From Chamaecrista fasciculata (Eukaryota > Streptophyta > Magnoliopsida > Fabales > Fabaceae), in assembly GCA_003254925.1 (NCBI GenBank), contig QANZ01012406.1, forward strand, positions 132,962 through 196,961: a stretch of DNA of 64,000 nucleotides, given 5' to 3'. Positions 14,936 to 28,500 of the stretch are shown piece by piece. The translations under genes and the position numbers were made by a program. Position 1 is the first letter of the stretch, and the number at the start of each line of letters is the position of its first letter. The notes beneath the pieces were generated by a model. It had not been told where the DNA came from. It ran no database searches and saw only the letters and a program-made list of their open reading frames with translations.

Positions 14936-16107
14936 AGCCAAAGTCTTATTTTGGTCCCTCAGTTATGCTCAATGTTCCAAATTGGTCCCTTAGTTATTTT
15001 TCGTTTCATATTGGTCCCTCAGTTATGCTCAATGTTCCAAATTGGTCTCTCAGTTATTTTTCGTTCCATATTGGTCCCTCAGTTTTTCAAAACTTGGCAC
15101 AGTTGGTCCCTCTAACGTTTTTCATCCATTTTTCCGTTTAAAAAATGGAAAAATAAGCTTTTATCCCCCAAAAGTTTTAATTTTTTACATTAAGGTCATT
15201 TTCTTTATATAAAAGGATCAAAACATAAGAACAAAAAATAATGAAGATTATAATTAAATTTAAACAAAATAAACTTTCATCTCCCCCATCTCTCTCTCTC
15301 TCTCCAAGAACTTTTGTTCCGGAGAAGCAAATTCAGATTCAGAGCAGTTATGATCGAAGGAATTCTTCAAGAACTGGTTGTAGAGGTCTGTGGCAGCGGC
15401 GACAAATCAGCGGGATTTGGGAAGGAGAGTGGCGATGATGGCGTTGGAAATGAGGAAAACGGAGAGAGGACTAGCGATGAAGACGGAGAGCTTGCAGAGG
15501 TAGTGGCCGGAGATGCGGAGGGCGAAGGGGAAGCGTTTGAGGATCCAAGAGAGAAAAACGAGGAGGAGGCAAAGTTCGAGAAGGCGAAGAGTTTTGAACG
15601 ATCTATTGCTTCCTCCTCCTTTCCCTTCATCGCCAGTCCTCTCTTTGTTTTCCTCCTTTCCAACACCATCATCGCAACTCTCCTCGCCAAATCCCGTTGA
15701 TTTGCCACCGCCGACGACGACCACTCCAATGCCGTTGCCACGGACCTCTACGACCAGTTCTTGAAGAATGCCTCCGATCGTAACTGCTTTGAATCTGAAT
15801 TCGCTGCTCCGGAACAAAAGTTCTTGAAGAGAGAGACAAGAGAGATGGGGAGATGAAAGTTTATTTTGTTTAAATTTAATTATAATCTTAATTTATTTTT
15901 TGTTCTTACGTTTTGATCCTTTTATAAAAAAAATGACCTTGATGTAAAAAACTAAAACTTTTGGGGGATGAAAGTTTATTTTTCCATTTTTTTCAACGAG
16001 AAAATGGATGGAAAATGTTAGAGGGACCAACTGTGCCAAGTTTTAGAAAACTGGGGACCAATTTAGAACATTGAGCATAACTGAGAGACCAAAATAAGAC
16101 TTTAGTC
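14936..16107. mobile_element. Foldback MULE-like element carrying a host gene fragment in both arms
   Basis: The inverted ends share AAAGTCTTATTTTGG and TCAGTTATGCTCAATGTTC. A perfect 9-bp duplication, ATAAAAATA, flanks it (14927-14935 and 16108-16116). Each arm contains the same GC-rich segment: TTCCGGAGAAGCAAATTCAG at about 15318 is mirrored near 15812. Read inward from the right, or in complement from the left, both encode variants of SPLFVFLLSNTIIATLLAKS. This suggests one gene piece was captured and then copied into an inverted repeat, or that the element duplicated head to head. The right arm carries about 20 extra bases. The loop is roughly 15480-15600. Open frames here are not functional genes. 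Confidence 0.88.
15314..15817. pseudogene. Captured, mirrored gene fragment (DUF4408-like appearance)
   Basis: On the plus strand the right arm reads SPLFVFLLSNTIIATLLAKS, and later TDLYDQFLKN; on the minus strand the left arm gives a close relative. A membrane-like stretch followed by TDLY(D/E)xF is reminiscent of plant DUF4408 or DUF761-type small proteins, but that match is from memory and weak. A stop codon separates the two parts on the plus strand, so it is a relic. Confidence 0.45.
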
Positions 16108-16116
16108 ATAAAAATA

Positions 16117-16865
16117 TAAACAAATACTAAAAAACTTACTAATGGAAATGATGGTAAAATCAATGAAAAATATGGACAAAGATATCTATTAGGTATTTAA
16201 ACTTTATATTAATTTTCAGTATGGTCTCCACAATTTGTTTATAGTTAAATTTGTTTTTCAAGTTGCATACTTTGACTGGTTTTATTCTTTATATTAGCTT
16301 CATTTAATGAATTAATAACAAACTTTACATGTCTCATGAAATATAATGTAAAATTGTTGGTAAAAGAAAATTAAAATTTTAAGTCATATTAAAAATCATT
16401 TATAATTTATCATTAATTCATTAGATGAAGTTAGGATAAATGATAAAATTAACTAAAATACAAAATTTGTCATATGAAATTGACAATAAATAAATTTTGA
16501 TGGTAAAATTAAGAGAGAACTTACTATTTGATCCCTAAATTTATACTTAGTTAATTAATCATTTTTTGAATAATTAAAATATATGACTTAGATCTTGAAT
16601 TAATATAATTGTCAAGCATCTGGTTCTTATATTAAATTCAAGGACCAAGCAATAAAAATTTCCTATTCAGAGACAAAAATATAAAATCAATTTATATTGA
16701 AGGATGAAATTGTATACTTAAAGATAAAAAGACGCTTTTGGAAAAAAAAAAAAAAAACAGATGTGATTGTCAACTTTGCACACAGAAAAACGACACCGGT
16801 GAGACATTTGCAAAGCAAGAAGAGAAGACTGAAGTGAAGAGAGAGCTAAGCAGTCAGCAACATCA
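16117..16865. other. Spacer upstream of HISN4 with a possible worn-out foldback
   Basis: From about 16195 to 16515 a degenerate inverted repeat resembles the 6209-6584 element (CATTTAATGAATTAATAACA against TTAATTCATTAGATGAAG). The rest, up to the start codon, is AT-rich. A polyA of 16 lies at 16741, about 125 bp before the ATG, and has no flanking repeats. Confidence 0.4.
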
Positions 16866-19800
16866 ATGGAGGCGGCTCCATTCTCTTCTGTTTCCTCCTC
16901 TTGCATTTTCCGCAGCTCTTCTTCCTCTCTCTTATTTCTTCGCAACAAAGTTTCTTTCACAAATCATTCTTCTTCTACCAATCTCAAATTCTCCCGTAAC
17001 TTCTCTGTTCGCGCCTCTTCTTCTGGGGATTCTGGTTTGCCCTCTTTCTAGAAACCCTTATTTCTTATTTCAACATCTATGTGTCTTTAATCTCTCCTTT
17101 TTTTTTTTTTGAGTAGTCGTCACTCTGCTTGATTATGGTGCTGGCAACGTTCGAAGTGTTAGGAATGCTATTCGACACCTTGGATTTGACATCAAAGATG
17201 TAACCTATTTTAGCTTCTTTTTTGGTTTCTTCCTACTTTTAATATGCTATTCACTATATATAGTTTGCATTTGGTTAATTCAAATCTGAAACAACTTAAT
17301 TTGTAGGTGCAAACTCCCGAAGACATTCTAAATGCAAACCGCCTGATCTTTCCAGGTGTTGGAGCATTTGCCCCTGCCATAGAAGTGTTAAACAAGACTG
17401 GGTAATTCTTAAAAGTGTTATTCTTTCAATCAAGTGCGAGACACATGAAATTAAATGTTTTATGTGGCTGTGTCAAAGTAGTTTGTTGAAGGAGTAAATA
17501 GAGCTGGAGATCATTTCTTATTGAATTCACTGATAATTTGAAAAATCAAAGGGTCTTGTTAATTTTTCCAATTAGTGTACAAATTCTTGGTTACCATTGG
17601 TTAGATGATTAAGTTTGAATCCATGGTGGTAGTTTTGGCAGGATATATGAAATAAATTGATTCTCTTCATATCAGTCAAGATGCTGATTCAAAGTGTGAA
17701 AGTGGATCTGACAAGTATCATAAATTCCTTTTTTTAATTGAAAAAATAAAAGAGAAAAAACTCAGCTTGAAGTCTAACATTTCAATTTTCATTGTGATTT
17801 GGATGTTGGATACGCTTATTGTCTATGCTAGTATAAAAATATTCAAGCATGGATGCACGATAATGTTTTGCAGGATGGCTGAAGCGCTATGTTCATATAT
17901 TGAACAGGATCGTCCATTTTTAGGCATTTGTCTTGGACTTCAGCTACTTTTTGAATATAGTGAGGAGAATGGACCAGGTAAATTATACATTCCTCCTTTT
18001 ACCTTGTCTGTTTATTGTGACATTAGTTTTTGTTTTCAAGTTTGCGATCTTATGCCCGAAAGGCAAAAACCTTGCCAGATCAAATAGATGATTGCATTTG
18101 AATAGATTAGTAATGGGATAGTGATCTGTGTGTGCTAATATTTTTGTGAAAGCCCACAATGCAATGTTCTTACCTAGAGTGCCTGAACTTATTAACATAG
18201 CATGTGATGCTGGCTGGTTTAGACGAGTATATGATGGTTTACATTTGCTGCTCTGTTCATGTTGGTTTAGAATGTTCATGCTGTATTCTGATAGAGTTTG
18301 CTTGAATTATTTCCATATTTATGATAGAAAGTTTTCTAAAACCATCGTTTTTGAGAGTGAACTGGTCAATGCTTAAAAATTTTTAAGGGCATATGTAATA
18401 GGCTTCTCAAACATAGAAGATTTCTAGACAAGTTGCCCTGCGATTTGAGTCCTTTGGCCATATGACTTGGAATTACTTATGCCAATAAGTTTTTTAATTG
18501 TTATTCTTCTTATTCTTTATTATATTGAATTGACAACTATGTTTGTGCCTCAGTGAAGGGTCTTGGCTTAATACCTGGAACTGTTGGGCGATTTGACTCA
18601 TCTAATGGTTTTAGAGTACCACATATCGGCTGGAATGCTTTACAAGTTAAAAGAGACTCAGAAATTCTAGATGATGTTGGAAACCACCATGTCTATTTTG
18701 TGCACTCTTATCGTGCCATGCCAGTATACTCGCTTACCTTTGAAATTATAAGTTATCCTGGTTGTCGTTTTGTTTGCATGTTTCCTGTCTATATTTAAAT
18801 AATTTAATTATTTTCAGTCAGATGAGAATAAAGAGTGGGTATCCTCCACATGCAACTATGGTGACAAATTTATAGCATCTATTAGAAGAGGAAATGTGCA
18901 TGCAGTTCAATTCCATCCAGAAAAGAGTGGAGGCAAGTTTTTATCTTCTATCTAATCTTCTAATTTTGGTTTTCTTTTGTGAGATAATGCACATGGAAGT
19001 CTAAACTGTTTAGAATACAAGCATTGTAGATATTCCCTATTTTCGATGACCTCTTAATAAGATGTTGTTCGTGCAGAAAAATAAATTTAATGAACCCACA
19101 AGCATTAGTTTGAAGATATATAATTCTACACTTATGTTTAATTCTGTTCAAAGACCTCCTCCAGGATTTTCTCATGGTTTAGTTGACTTAGAGAAATGAA
19201 ATGAAAATGAAAAAAAAATGGGAAAGTTGTCTATGTCAAATTCAAATCAAAATTTGATTATAGCCCTTGACATTCTCAGTTCTTAAGATTTATTGAGCTA
19301 CTATCTGCTAGTTATTTTACTGATTCCGAGAATTGAAATTTTCAGATGTTGGTCTTTCTGTTTTGAGAAGATTCTTGTATCCAAAGTCAAACATTGCAAA
19401 GGTGGTTTCCATATTTTTCTGGATATGAACATCTCTTAAATCAGTTATAATTCTATCAATTTGACTTTAGTTAAGGTAACAGTTTGTAATGTTCATTTGA
19501 AGACAGAAGACTGGTGAAGGCAAGGCTTCAAAACTTGCAAAAAGGGTATGGTCATGTTGCCTTTTGGATTCACTTGGTATCTATTTTCTTGGACCTGCCT
19601 ACTTAGTTATATTATGGCTTTGACAAGTCTACACTGGTTTTAATTTCTTTTTCTTCGGGAAGCAGGAGGGGGGTGGTGGTGGTAATTATTGGCAAGAACA
19701 ATAAGCTGTAATTATTTGTTTTGCTAACAAGCTATTGTCTGGTAAGGTGATTGCATGTCTCGATGTGAGGGCAAATGATAATGGAGACCTTGTTGTAACC

Positions 19801-22800
19801 AAAGGAGACCAGTATGATGTAAGAGAACATACAAAGGATAATGAGGTATGCAAAGATTGTTCATTTTCTCATAGTTTTATGGGAATGCTTGTAAGAAGGT
19901 ATTTCTTGGAATTAGACATCTCACACCTGTGCAACACTAACTAGTCATCAGAATAAGTAATTGAACTAGAAGCAGCCAAACTTCATGATATGTAACGTCC
20001 AATGAATTAATTAAATCTGTTTTCTGTTCTATGGTTTCCTTCTTGAATGTTGCTGTCATTAATGTCTTTTGCTGAATAAGTAATAAACTGATAATCATCA
20101 CTTATCAGCCAGTTTTATCACAATTTTCTCTTCCTAGTTGTCACTATTTACCACCACAAAAATAAATGTTCTAAACTTTGTTCTTTGTTAGTCATCGCTT
20201 AAAAGCGTTGTTTTTCTCATCTAATGGTGTTATTCTATTTGTTAGGTAAGGAATCTTGGCAAACCAGTTGAGCTTGCGAGACAGTACTATAAGGATGGTG
20301 CTGATGAGGTATGCCTTTGTGAATTCTGCTCTTTACTCATCATGAATCATATTTTTGAAAGCTGAATCTAGACCTTGGGTTGCAGGTCAGCTTTCTAAAC
20401 ATCACCGGTTTTCGTGACTTCCCTCTTGGTGATTTACCAATGTTGCAGGTGTGTCACATGCCATGAGTAAATGTATATTTTTTTAGGTGGTAGTTTTTCC
20501 CAATTATAATTTTCAACATCAACTATGATTTTCATGTTTTCTATGCTTCATAGGTATTGCGATATACTTCAGAAAATGTTTTTGTACCCTTAACTGTTGG
20601 GGGTGGAATTAGAGATTTTACAGATTCAAATGGAAGGTATCTCACTAGTCATTATGGTGATTAAATCTTATAATTTTGGCTTCCAAGAAAGAGGTTTTTG
20701 AACTTTCAATTTCAAGGTCCTTAACTTTATCTTTATATGTTTGCTCAGAATGTTAGTTGAGAATTACATCTATAAAATATGTTCTCAGGCACTATTCTAG
20801 TTTGGAAGTTGCTTCAGAATATTTTAGATCTGGAGCTGATAAAATTTCTATTGGAAGTGATGCAGTTTATGCTGCAGAAGAGTATATAAGAACTGGAGTA
20901 TGGAATTTAACCTTTCTTTTTCTTATTTATGGGCTGAGTTATGTGTCTCTTTTGATGATTTTATGGCTATAATATTTAGGTTAAGACTGGGAAGAGCAGC
21001 TTAGAACAGATATCTAGAGTATATGGGAATCAGGTAATTCAACTACTGGTAGTTTATTTATGCATGTCTGTACATTTTCCATCTACTTAGCTATGAGCGC
21101 AGGAGACTTCCCCAACATAACATCAGAGCATAGAACTTTGCGGAAACTGAACTCAGTAAATGGATTGTTAGGCAAGCCCATAGCTACTGGCTTTACTATT
21201 AAGTTAACTGCTTAGCAATTGGATAGAATAACAGATTAATCCAGAGTGAATAGTAATTTGTCAATTATCCAACCTGTTATACCTGCTGGTCCTGTTTGAT
21301 TTTCAAAATATTCTTCTTCCAGCTGATTTTATCTTTCTTTTCTTTCCTCCCTTTGGACCTCCCTTTACTATATATTAGAGACAGGATGATGGGGAAGAAA
21401 AGTAGAGTTTTCTTATTGCTTACGGATAGTGATTTAAGGGTGAATATATATGTAGCTATATGACATACAGATTTTTGGTCAAGTAGATTTTCTGTTTCAT
21501 CATTTTATATAATTGAGTGTAGGACATATGTTGAATTGGCTAGTCCTTTTGCTTGGAAGGGAAAAAACTAGTTTGGCCAAGCAATATTTGTAACTCTATA
21601 ATATCATTCTCAAATGCATGGTTCATCAGACTCTCTACCACGCTTCTATGTAACTAATTCTTTCTGATACTAATCTACTTTCACTTTGCAGGCTGTGGTG
21701 GTCAGTATTGATCCTCGCAGAGTTTATGTAGAGAACCCCAATGATGTGCAACTTAAGACCATAAAGGTGTCAAGTCTAGGTAACTATCAGTCTTTCCGAT
21801 TCTTTCTTTTCCATTGGTCTCAGTTGGCTATCTGAACTAATCCCATATTCTTATGAAGTGGAAATTCCAGCATGTAATTGGTGGATATATTCTCCTCAAG
21901 TCTTGTCCTGATGAATCAGCATTGTTGATTGTTTTAAGCAAAGATTTCCTATAGCTGTATGATAAGTTGATAACGGCCAGGCTTTCCACCATATATGGAG
22001 AGTATGTGAGGAATAGTGGAAGATATTCACCAGAATCTAGGAATACTCCTTGATGGTCAAATGATAGTCCTTGTAGGGGACTTGGCTCAATTATAAGAGA
22101 CTGTAAAATTAGTGTTCCATGTTCCTCTAAACCTAGGAGTATAAACAATGATAGTTCTGGAAGGAATCATCCCAAAAGCTAGGAAACCATAACGCATGAG
22201 TAACAATAGAAACTGCTTAACAAACTAAGCTTAGACAACCTAAATTCTAGGAACCATGACTGACCAAATGTGATAAATATATAATTAAAATAAGCAATAG
22301 AAGCAAGAGAGCTAGTTTTCTGAAATAGTGGGTAGTGGGCTGGAGGGATAACACTTGAACAAGGGAAAGGCAGTTTTCATGGTTATGACTTATGCGACTC
22401 CTTTGGCTGATGTGGCCTTCTGGAGTAGGTCAGTAGATGTTTATCAAGCTATGTTATCTTCTATTTATTTTCCCCTTTTGCCTCTGTTGAAACAATTATT
22501 CATTTCCTTTTAATCATATGATATGGTCACATTGGTAGTCATTAGTTTCAGTTATCACTAGACTATGAATTTAGTTATAGCAAATTGAGTTTCCATAGTG
22601 TTCTAAAATGGTGTTAATTTTTTTGGGGGAAATGAAAAAGCATATGCTTTTTAAACCCAATATTGTGTACAAAGATGCAGCAGGTCATTAGTTCCTATTT
22701 ATGGTGTGCCATTTTGAGATTGTTTGGGCTGTGATGGAACATGATCTTTCAACTAACTTATACTTGAAACTTGAATTATTCAAATTGTTTATTTAAAATT

Positions 22801-24213
22801 AATTTCAGGTCCAAATGGAGAAGAATATGCCTGGTATCAGTGTACGGTAAGCCTTGCTATCTTCTCTTGTCAAATTGTCAAACATGTATTCTGGAGAAGA
22901 TTCTTGACTAACTTTTTTTATCCTAACATTGTTGCATTTGATAATTGATTCATCATGTCCGTTAGAAGTTTATCCATTGAGGATTGTCATTTATTTATTT
23001 GCATGTCTGTGGAATGTCATGAGAATGTAATTTATTGATGCTGTCTGTCTTGGTATTTAAATCAATGGTGAAGTGTCAAGCTACTTGCTTTCTGAGGTAC
23101 TTTTTTTTCCCTCAAGGTTAATGGGGGGCGAGAAGGACGACCAATTGGTGCTTATGAGCTTGCAAAAGCAGTTGAAGAGCTTGGTGCTGGAGAAATACTG
23201 CTCAACTGCATTGACTGTGATGGTAAATAGTACTTCATTTTTCAATTTTTTTGGGAAATTATCGTGAATTTTAATAATAAAATCATTAAATTGTCAGTTT
23301 TATTATTTTCAACTGTTAACTGTTGTCAAGAACTGCTGATTCATCAATCACTTGAAAAATGGAAAAAAGAACTGAAAAAGAATCCATTATATTTTTGACA
23401 ATACTAGTGGAAATAGATTATTGTTTCTCAAAGAGCTTGTCTGGTTTCTGAAATCCTGTTTTCACCATTATCATTTCCATCTTACAATCGGGAGAGGGTA
23501 CAATCAAAATCTGTTGTCTTTTGATAATATGAGTCAGAGTTATACACACATCACAGTTCAATTTTGGATTTGTTTCCTCTATCTACTCTAATTTTCTCTA
23601 TTCTACTATTGATATTTCAGGTCAAGGGAAAGGATTTGATATAGATTTAATCAAGCTTATTTCTGATGCCGTAAGTATTCCTGTGATTGCAAGTAGTGGG
23701 GCTGGCACTGTCTATCACTTTTCTGAGGTATTTGCCGAAACGAATGCATCAGCTGCACTTGCTGCTGGCATTTTTCATAGGAAGGAGGTAAAACTTCCAT
23801 TCTATCAATTTATTAACTCTTATAGGAATCATTATTGTTGCAATTGTTATAGACATTCTAATAATTCTGTCACCTTTTTGTCCTGACCTCTTTGTGCCAT
23901 TTATTACTTTATTAATCGTTGTTGATGACTCTACCCAATTAGTTCTATGTATTATGCTATTTGGTTTTAAAGTTATTCATATGTCTCTTCCCCTGGTGTT
24001 CTGCAGTTTCTAGATCAACATTTATATATATATGTTTTCATTTTCTATGAGTAGAGTGCTTTACGAGCAAAATTTTATTCACATATTTTTGGCCGAAAAG
24101 ATTTTATCGAAAACCTATTCATTAAAGTCTCTATTCTTCGTCTTCTATTTCAGGTGCCTATTCAATCCGTAAAAGAGCACTTGTTGAAGGAAAACATAGA
24201 AGTCCGAATCTGA
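16866..24213 (+). CDS. HISN4: Imidazole glycerol phosphate synthase hisHF, chloroplastic
   Basis: Nineteen coding exons: 16866-17034, 17117-17199, 17307-17401, 17874-17977, 18554-18723, 18818-18932, 19346-19401, 19507-19545, 19747-19845, 20246-20308, 20386-20448, 20554-20636, 20789-20897, 20980-21033, 21692-21779, 22809-22846, 23117-23222, 23621-23787 and 24154-24213 (1,761 nt, 586 aa). A Ser-rich chloroplast leader covers about 50 residues. An N-terminal glutamine amidotransferase follows with the triad C135 (GICLGLQ), H240 and E242 (FHPEK). The C-terminal HisF-type cyclase barrel has catalytic aspartates D283 (ACLDVR) and D441 (VSIDPR). The enzyme makes imidazole glycerol phosphate and AICAR from PRFAR and glutamine in histidine synthesis. 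Full-length and intact. The intron after exon 6 uses a GC donor (GGAG|GCAAGT), needed to keep GDVGLSVL in frame. Confidence 0.97.
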
Positions 24214-25563
24214 TTTGGAACTTGGTGGAATATATTTTGAAGGGGCTATTTAATTAGTCAATCAGAATCTTTAGACTCGGCTTGACAATATGAAAGGAAG
24301 AGGATTGCTGTTGTAGGAAAATTAAATTTCAAACTTTGTTGTAAATTTAGTATATTACTTTCAAAGTAATTGGTATTTTTTTTATTGATAACATATTTTT
24401 GATTGGCTATATTGTTTTGAAATATGGAGCTTTAGCTCATGTCACGTTGAGTTAGCAATGAGCTTCTGGTCAAAAAAAAAAAAAAGCAATGAGCTTGGCA
24501 CAACAGATTGTTGAAGTGGGTGTTATTTGGATGTGGGGAAGAGGTTGTTATCAGAAGGATTTTGCTTATAGATATAAGTCAGGGTTTTCCAGCACTATAA
24601 TTTTAGTTTATTACTCACCACCCCCCCTCACCATATCTACTCATAAAAAATAAAATGTATAAAAATATACTCGAAAAAAGTGTTTGAAAATTCTAGTGCT
24701 CCATAGTAAAACTTTATTAGAAAGCACCATCAGCATGAACATGAGGACTCTCTTTGGGAGTTTTTAAGTTCACGAAAAAAAAATATCATGCAAATGCGAG
24801 GTCAATACCTTTCTATCAAGGTGTCCTGTGACTTGTGAGGTTTAGCAATATTGAAAATCCAAATCCCACCTGAATTACTTTGTGATGAATCCGTTTGCTG
24901 AACAAAGCCTCAAGGCTTGTCAATAAATCTCCAAGCTTTCGCCAAGTAAGAATCCCTGAATCAGGATCATTGAACTTTCGATTGTTCGATGTCTTGCATC
25001 TCCTCGTTTTTTTAGGCTAACTAAAAGCTTCCCATTGCAAAAAGTAACGCTTTACATGTATGTAAATAGCCTTGAGCAAAGACAGATGACCACAAATTTA
25101 TTCTTGATGTTCTGTTGCTTCTCATTCGGAAAAATAAAAAGGCAAATTAAAAAGAGAAACAAGGATTACACATCGCCATATATCAACCTACAATGGCACG
25201 GAAATCCTGTAATCAAAACCAAACAAACTTGAATTTTACCCAAAGTAAAACTGTAGAGTAGAATATCTGTATACAGCAAAATCACTTTATTACTTTGGAC
25301 AATCCAATATACTTCATAGAAGTTCCATAAAAGTTTAGAGCCGAAAAACTCCGAAGTTCCTCTCAGTATGCCTGGGAAAATTGTGATCAATAAAGAGCAA
25401 GAAAAAAAAAATTGCTGAATCAACCCGCAGCTAGAGTAGTCCACTCGTTATAAATAGAAAATCACAACCAGCCATAATTAAGAACCACAAGGGTTAAGAA
25501 AACAATGTCTATGATACTTGAATCTCAAGGTGTTTGATTTTCCAGTAAACGTGAGTTGCACTT
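24214..25563. other. Convergent intergenic region between HISN4 and the E2 gene
   Basis: It contains the 3' UTRs of both genes and a micro-insertion at 24454-24496. No further gene is seen. Confidence 0.7.
24454..24496 (+). repeat. Micro-insertion: CTGGTC plus A13 with 12-bp direct repeats
   Basis: AGCAATGAGCTT occurs at 24454-24465 and 24485-24496. The 19 nt between are CTGGTC followed by thirteen A. Confidence 0.85.
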
Positions 25564-28500
25564 TCATATGTCTAGCAGAAGTCTGCGAGGATCCTCGATA
25601 ATATCCTTGATGCGACGCAAAAAGAACACAGCCTCTCTTCCATCAATTAATCTATGGTCATATGTTAGAGCAACATACATCATTGGCCTTGGCACGATTT
25701 GACCTCCAACAACCATTGGACGGGTCACTATGGAGTGCATACCCAAGATAGCGGACTGCCATAAAGACAAAAAAAGCTCCATGAGACTTCTTTTTAGGTA
25801 GTTAATACCACATTTTGTTGACAACAATGTTTGGACATTATTAGGCATCATAAAAAAACATGTAATAATCAAGACTCAATAGTTAGGGGTTTCCGGTGAA
25901 AAGTAAAATAGTTTTGATGCTAATGACACAATTTTATGTAGGTAGGGGTTCATCCCTATCTTTAGTCAGAGTGCCCAGTATCTGTTGACAAAGGAAAATA
26001 ATTAAAAAGAGCATGCTACCAATGATCATTTGTAACATTTGGAAAGGCAAGCAATTTAAGATATAAATCCTGAAATTTCTTGTCCAACTAAACAATACTA
26101 TAGATGTTATAATTGCCAAATATATCAAACCTGAGGGGGGTTGATTATAGGGGTACTCAAAAGGCTCCCATAAACTCCACCATTAGATATTGTAAGAGTG
26201 CCTCCAGCCATCTCATCAATTGATAAAGTTCCATTATTTGCCTTCTTCGCAAAATTATTAATCTCCTTCTCTATGTCCGCAAAGTTCAATTTATCGGCAT
26301 CACGGATAACTGGCACAACAAGACCCTGGGAATGCCAATAAAAAAACAAAGGATTACAAATCATAGTTAAAAAAGGTACATAAGCCCTTTTCCTAGCCAA
26401 ACATATGATAAAATACAAATTGGAGTATTAGACGAATTCAGCACTAATAATTATTACACAGAAAATTTAAAAACATAACAGGATTAAAAAAGTAAAAATA
26501 AAATATGTAATCCATGAACTGAATGCCAGAGTCAGTATTTCAGAATCTGTTATGCCTTATCGCATATTTATGTGAAACAAAATAACTAGATATTCGCACA
26601 TACCCTACATGGATGACCATGTATAAATGTCAAAATATATATCAAGCCATTCATATAACACACTACAGCTGACTAGACATGATAACTATTAACAAAAGTC
26701 AATGAAAAGCTATCAAAATGCATTGAGTAAACAACACATCTAACCCCATAGGTTTCTCTAAATGTGAAACAAGAACAAATCTCATCAGAATTTTCTTAAT
26801 TTAACTTTAAATGTTTGATTTATATTTAGATTAGGATTTTTTTTGGTAAGCTAGATTAGGATTATTTAATATTCGGTTTTTTAGATTAATTCAAGTAAAA
26901 TTTTAATCCTCAAAAGAAGGGTAATTAGTTATAAATTCTATTGTATATATATGTGAATTCAGGTCATCAATAAGAGGAGAATTATTCACGAATTTTTATT
27001 CCTTAATTTTATTCTTTCATGGTATCAGAGCTCGGTTCTAGTTGCCTATGCTGTGCTCTCTCTTGGTTTAAATCCTTGGTCTCTTTCCAGCATGATACAT
27101 CATCCATTCCTTCATGCCATAATCAATGTCTTCTTTGGCCTCCAGCACTTCTCTTGGCTTTGCCCAGTCCCCGAGTCCCCCATGGTGATTGCATCAGTTC
27201 AACAAATTTGTCTTTTCCTGCACAATCTCAGCTTGGCTCCATAGTTGTCCTACTCATTTTCTGGCCCAGTCTGTGAATGTCAAGCAAATCCAGGAGGTCT
27301 CGTATTTTCGTTGTAATTTCTCTCTCTCACATGTCTTCACAAGTTTATAACCCCTAAGGTTTCACCTCCAGAAGAAGCCACATAGAGGGAAGGGTCTTGT
27401 CAAGATTTTCCTAATTTCAATTTACGCTTAAATATTTGTTTCATATTTAGATTAGGATATCTAATAGTCAATTTTCAAAATCTATACTGGTTAAATTTTA
27501 AATTTAAAGATAATGGTAAGGTAATTAGTACCACAGTCTACTATATATATACACTTCACATCATCAATAAGAGAGGAAAATTATTCAGGAATTTTGTTCT
27601 CACTAAATAATGCTAAAATGTGACTGTAGAGAGGCTAAAGTGGAAATAAAAACCTTCGATGTACCAACGGCTACGCTGATATCTATATAATCTCTGTATA
27701 TTATATCATCCCCATCGATGACAGCATTAACAATAGGCTGATGCTGGAGTGCATTCACAGCAGCCTGAAAAAGAGAAAATATAAAAGCGTGAGGAAAAAA
27801 CATGAAACTCAGTCAATGGTATTCACTAATTACTCCAGAAGTTTGATATTGTACTTTGACAAACCCAGACATAAGTCCCAATTTGACTCCATGCTTATCA
27901 ACAAAAGCATCCTTATAATCAGCACGGAGCTTCATCAAATTAGTCCTACCATAACGAGCAAAGCAATCAGGAACAGCATGACAAGTGTAATCCAATTATA
28001 CAAGGCCTCAGTAACACATCAATAAATAATTAGTAAAAAGAAAGTCATGTCCTTCTACCTAAATGAACCTATAGAAGCATTGAATTTGCTTCACTTATTC
28101 ATTTGAAATTTAATAAACTGAATGTCACATGAGCCTCAGAAAAACGAAAACCCTTGATCAGTAGTGGCTACAGTAATAAGAGTTAAAAGTTTAACTGGTC
28201 AGCTTATGTAAACTAACAAATGAGGTGATAAAGGAGGAAAAGACTAGTCAAATTCAGAAAGTTCACACAGAGAAGTCCCATGCTCATAAATAGAAATTGA
28301 TAAAAAAAAAAGAAAAGAAAAGAAAGAGAGATCAAAGATATATAATTTTAAAAGTAGGCCCAACCAAAAAGTGTACAATAGAAAATATTTTCACACAAGA
28401 AAAAAAAACCCACAGCTTAACAAGCAATTAAACTTACATGTCAACTTCATTGAATGTTGTCAGCAATGCAAATGTGTTTTGGGAATCTTTCAACCGTGTT

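Noticed and set aside
15314-15817. Several overlapping open frames of 80 to 136 codons
   Set aside because: They arise from the mirrored arms of the foldback element; codon frames on both strands are similar because the sequence is an inverted repeat. Kept only as a captured fragment.
16741-16757. A16 run upstream of HISN4, considered as another micro-insertion
   Set aside because: No direct repeat flanks it; likewise the A or T runs near 4960, 32325, 36370, 50300, 51240 and 57350 have none.
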